DNA of 64,000 nt. Source: Oscillospiraceae bacterium. GTDB lineage: Bacteria > Bacillota > Clostridia > Oscillospirales > Oscillospiraceae. Positions 61,434 to 64,000 of this stretch are shown here, piece by piece. Numbering within the stretch: the stretch's first letter is position 1; every line of letters begins with the position of its first letter. The position numbers and the translations under genes were made by a program. The stretch covers positions 1 through 64,000 of the forward strand of contig JAHAWY010000007.1 in assembly GCA_018385135.1 (NCBI GenBank), read 5' to 3'. The notes beneath the pieces are model-generated. The model saw only the letters and a list, made by a program, of their open reading frames with translations. It ran no database searches and was not told the DNA's origin.

Positions 61434-63548
61434 CTATTTTAGCAGATAGTTTTCGGTTTCCAGCTCAACGGTGCTGTTTTTGAAGCTAAAGTAATAATCA
61501 AGCACGTCCTTTGCCACCTGCGCGTTATTTGAACCGGCATAGCCCTTTTCAATAACTACCGCAACGGCTATTTCCGGATCCTCATAGGGCGCATAGCATA
61601 TGAAGGCGGCGTTGTTGGTAATGCCCTCGCCTATCTGTGCCGTGCCGGTCTTTGCCGCAACGTTGACCGGATATCCCGCGAAAACGTCCTTGGTGTTGCC
61701 TGCCACCCTGTGGACAACGTTATACATACCCAGATGCACGGCATCGTAATAGTTCTGGTCAACCTCAACGTAGTCAGCCAGCACAGCTTTACGCTGGTAG
61801 ACGCTCTCAGAATAGTCATAGCTGCGAACCGACTTGAGGATACTCGCTTCGTAGCGCTTGCCGTTGTTTGCGATGGCGGCGCAGTAGTTTGCAAGCTGAA
61901 GCGGCGTAAACTGGTTGTATGCCTGACCGATGCCCGCCTGGATGGTATCGCCTATATACCACGGCTCTATATCCTCCTCTGCAACGCCCAGCGCCCTTTG
62001 GATTTCCTCCTTATACTCTTGCGTGGACATAACACCGGTTTCCTCGTAAAGCTCTATGCCCGTTTTTACGCCCAGACCGAAGCGCTTTGCGTAATTGGAC
62101 ATCTTGGCGATACCAAGCTGCTCGCTGACAACATAGAAGTAGTAGTTACAGGAGTTTTCGATTGCGAGGGCGGTGTTCATGTCTCCGTGGCGTCCGGGGT
62201 AAACCCAGCATTTCGGAGCGTATCCCGCCTCCTCGTACTTGGTGTAGCGTCCTTCGCAGTAGATTGTTGTAAGCGGGTCAACAATAAGCTGGTCGAGAGC
62301 GGCGATGGCAGTGCAGGGCTTAAAGGTCGAGCCGGGGGCGTATGCGCCTTGAAGCGCGCGGTTAAACATGGGTCTGTTCTCGTCGGCGTTAAGCTCCATG
62401 TAGTTTTCGCGCATCGTGGACAGGTCGAAGGTGGGCGCACTGGCGATGCAAAGCGGCTCGCCTGTTTTAACATTCACCGCAACTACCGCTCCGCCGGTTA
62501 TCATGTCGAGTATCTTGTCTGTCTGACCGTTTGCCTCATAGAGGGCGTTGTCTATCTCACGCTGGGCATTGTTTTCTTTTATAAAGCGCTCAAGCGACTG
62601 CTCCGCCGCCGCCTGCAGCCCCTCGTCTATGGTCAGATAGACATGGTTGCCGGGGGACGGCTCCGTTTCGTACTGCGTGCTGATAACCGTTCCGCCGGGA
62701 GTAGAGGTGACGATCGCCTTGCCGTCCACGCCGTGAAGATATGACTCAAACGCTTTCTCCGCTCCGTCCTTGCCGACAAGTGCGTTGAGAGGATAGCCGT
62801 AGTTGCGGTATTCCTTGACTTCCGTCTCGTTCATCATGCCGATATAGCCCAAAACATGGGCGGCGTACTTGGTATTGTATTCACGGATGTAGGATTGCGT
62901 GACCTCAACACCGGGGAAATCCTGCTCCAAAAGCTTGGTGACAAGATCCATGCTGACGTCCTCTGCAAAAACATAATCGGAGGTGGCGATGACGTAGCGA
63001 ATCTTTATTTCATAGCGAATGCCTGCGATTATGCGCGTTTCCTCGGAGGTATAGTTGTTGTCGATACCGAAGTTTTTACGGAAAGCCGCCATAAGCTCGA
63101 CCGCCGTTGTTGTTGAGGGGAGCTTATTCTCCTTAAGATAGGCGTCAAGTCTTGTCCTTTGCAGCTCGCTCATGTTTTCGATGTATTCAAAGGGAGCTTC
63201 CTTTGTGATCGGCAGAGTGTCCGTAACGTCGCCGCCGGAGTCTCTTACACTGCGCACCAGCTCAAGAATAACGGCGTTCGGGTCGTCCTGCTCGAAAAGC
63301 TCGTCTGAGTCGATTATAAGGTTGTTGCAAACGCGGTTTGACACCAGCACACGCCCGTAGCGGTCAAGTATGTTTCCGCGCGCGGCGGCTACGGTGCTGG
63401 TGGTGCTTATGCTGTTTTGCGACTGCTCGTAGTATTCCGCGCCCTTAACTATCTGTAGCTTGTAGAGCGAAACGATATATATAACGACAAGCAGAGCTAT
63501 GAAAAGCACCAGTGCCGCCAGACGCGAGGGTTTTATAATTCTGTCCAT
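61434..63548 (-). CDS. mrdA: Penicillin-binding protein 2, class B (PBP2/MrdA type)
   Basis: This 704-residue transpeptidase of the elongation (Rod) machinery has a single membrane helix at about 11-31 and a dimerisation domain. The transpeptidase active site is S407-T-F-K410, with SCN at 466-468 and KTG at 633-635. I start at 63548 because AAAGGATACC precedes it; a TTG at 63563 would add five residues. It lies 23 bases after mreD, the classical mreBCD-mrdA arrangement. Confidence 0.93.
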   Translation of the reverse strand: MDRIIKPSRLAALVLFIALLVVIYIVSLYKLQIVKGAEYYEQSQNSISTTSTVAAARGNILDRYGRVLVSNRVCNNLIIDSDELFEQDDPNAVILELVRSVRDSGGDVTDTLPITKEAPFEYIENMSELQRTRLDAYLKENKLPSTTTAVELMAAFRKNFGIDNNYTSEETRIIAGIRYEIKIRYVIATSDYVFAEDVSMDLVTKLLEQDFPGVEVTQSYIREYNTKYAAHVLGYIGMMNETEVKEYRNYGYPLNALVGKDGAEKAFESYLHGVDGKAIVTSTPGGTVISTQYETEPSPGNHVYLTIDEGLQAAAEQSLERFIKENNAQREIDNALYEANGQTDKILDMITGGAVVAVNVKTGEPLCIASAPTFDLSTMRENYMELNADENRPMFNRALQGAYAPGSTFKPCTAIAALDQLIVDPLTTIYCEGRYTKYEEAGYAPKCWVYPGRHGDMNTALAIENSCNYYFYVVSEQLGIAKMSNYAKRFGLGVKTGIELYEETGVMSTQEYKEEIQRALGVAEEDIEPWYIGDTIQAGIGQAYNQFTPLQLANYCAAIANNGKRYEASILKSVRSYDYSESVYQRKAVLADYVEVDQNYYDAVHLGMYNVVHRVAGNTKDVFAGYPVNVAAKTGTAQIGEGITNNAAFICYAPYEDPEIAVAVVIEKGYAGSNNAQVAKDVLDYYFSFKNSTVELETENYLLK

Positions 63549-63571
63549 AGGTATCCTTTCCAAAAAAGGGG

Positions 63572-64000
63572 CTATTTGCTCAAATCAAGCTCCGAAAGAC
63601 GCTTGCCGGAATAGTAAACGGGAAAGATCATCGGTGTTGACCAGAGCACCTGAAGCCCTCCCGTAAGCAGCACCCGCACCGGGTCGGCGCCCGAAATCAC
63701 CAGAACGCCGAACAACTGCAAAAACGCGCCGATGATAATCGCTGTGAAGCTGATGATGAAAAAGGCAAAAAGGCGCTTTGTGAGGAAAAAGGTCGTAAGC
63801 ACTCCCGCGGCAAAGCCTATCAGCGGCATGAAAACAGTGAACAAAACCGTTGATTCGCCCATGCCGATGTCGCAAAACAGTCCCAAAACAAGCCCGAAAA
63901 CAACGCCCCAAACGCCGCCCTCAAAAAAACCTATCACAGCAGCCACCGCCGGCAGGAACATTGCCTTAACGCCGAGAATCTCGATTTTGTCCAGTATGGA
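63572..64000 (-). CDS. mreD: Rod shape-determining protein MreD, partial
   Basis: This is 143 codons, about 142 residues and the stop; the frame is open to the right edge, so the N terminus is missing. The visible membrane pattern (four or so helices, FLPAVAAVIGFFEGGVWGVVFGLVLGLFCDIGMGE, then VFMPLIGFAAGVLTTFFL) fits MreD, which links MreC and PBP2 in the cell-elongation complex. An internal Met exists at 63961 but the reading frame continues upstream. mreB and mreC probably follow outside the window. Confidence 0.88.
   Translation of the reverse strand, partial: SILDKIEILGVKAMFLPAVAAVIGFFEGGVWGVVFGLVLGLFCDIGMGESTVLFTVFMPLIGFAAGVLTTFFLTKRLFAFFIISFTAIIIGAFLQLFGVLVISGADPVRVLLTGGLQVLWSTPMIFPVYYSGKRLSELDLSK

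Overview
The window comes from a Gram-positive, endospore-forming member of the Clostridia; an Oscillospiraceae-like gut anaerobe is my best inference. The reasons are a clostridial-style S10-spc-alpha ribosomal operon that carries rpsD and a KOW protein gene, sporulation genes (spmA, spmB, spoVAC), an AbrB/SpoVT regulator, indolepyruvate:ferredoxin oxidoreductase, an SLH-domain protein, strong AAGGAGG-type Shine-Dalgarno sites and sigma-A promoters of the TTGACA-17-TATAAT type. Base composition is moderately GC-rich, with AT-rich islands at intergenic sites and around the small XRE regulator near 2.1 kb.

Layout. 1-0.2 kb is the end of an IS3-family element. 0.2-2.4 kb holds an AbrB-type regulator, spmAB and a small XRE regulator with repeated operator-like sites. 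2.4-5.6 kb is a leftward murI-DUF1934-argS unit. 5.7-7.3 kb holds an unrecognised 135-residue protein, an orphan spoVAC and a YbaK-type deacylase. 7.4-24.3 kb is one leftward array of 32 genes from rpsJ to rplQ, including secY, adk, map, infA and rpoA; it has its own promoter, a leader with a terminator-like hairpin, and several unusually long internal spacers. 24.5-34.4 kb is leftward: a chemoreceptor, an SLH/M15 peptidase, a LysR regulator, cytidine deaminase, an orphan peptide-binding lipoprotein, a PgeF/YfiH protein and secA.

34.6-39.3 kb is rightward: a DUF1846 protein behind a long structured leader with two promoters, iorAB, and an Smr-domain protein. A five-tRNA cluster (Gly, Arg, His, Gln, Lys) follows at 39.4-40.0 kb. 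Next come a DUF308 membrane protein (leftward), a two-gene HAAS/DUF1700 membrane module, and a pheB-hom-lysC operon for aspartate-family amino acids. HtrA (leftward) and an XRE-lepA-tadA unit follow. 50-64 kb is leftward: a phosphoribosyltransferase, cinA, thiI, the metNIQ methionine importer, comM, aspS, hisS, mgsA, the class B PBP2 and the start-truncated mreD.

The window is mostly core chromosome. I found no CRISPR array, prophage, toxin-antitoxin locus or biosynthetic cluster, and no clearly new multi-gene system. The most interesting signals are regulatory DNA/RNA: hairpins that cover ribosome binding sites (IS3 orfA, spoVAC), a palindrome acting as both terminator and promoter between metQ and thiI, a terminator-like hairpin in the S10 leader, structured spacers inside the ribosomal operon, and the long leader of the DUF1846 gene.
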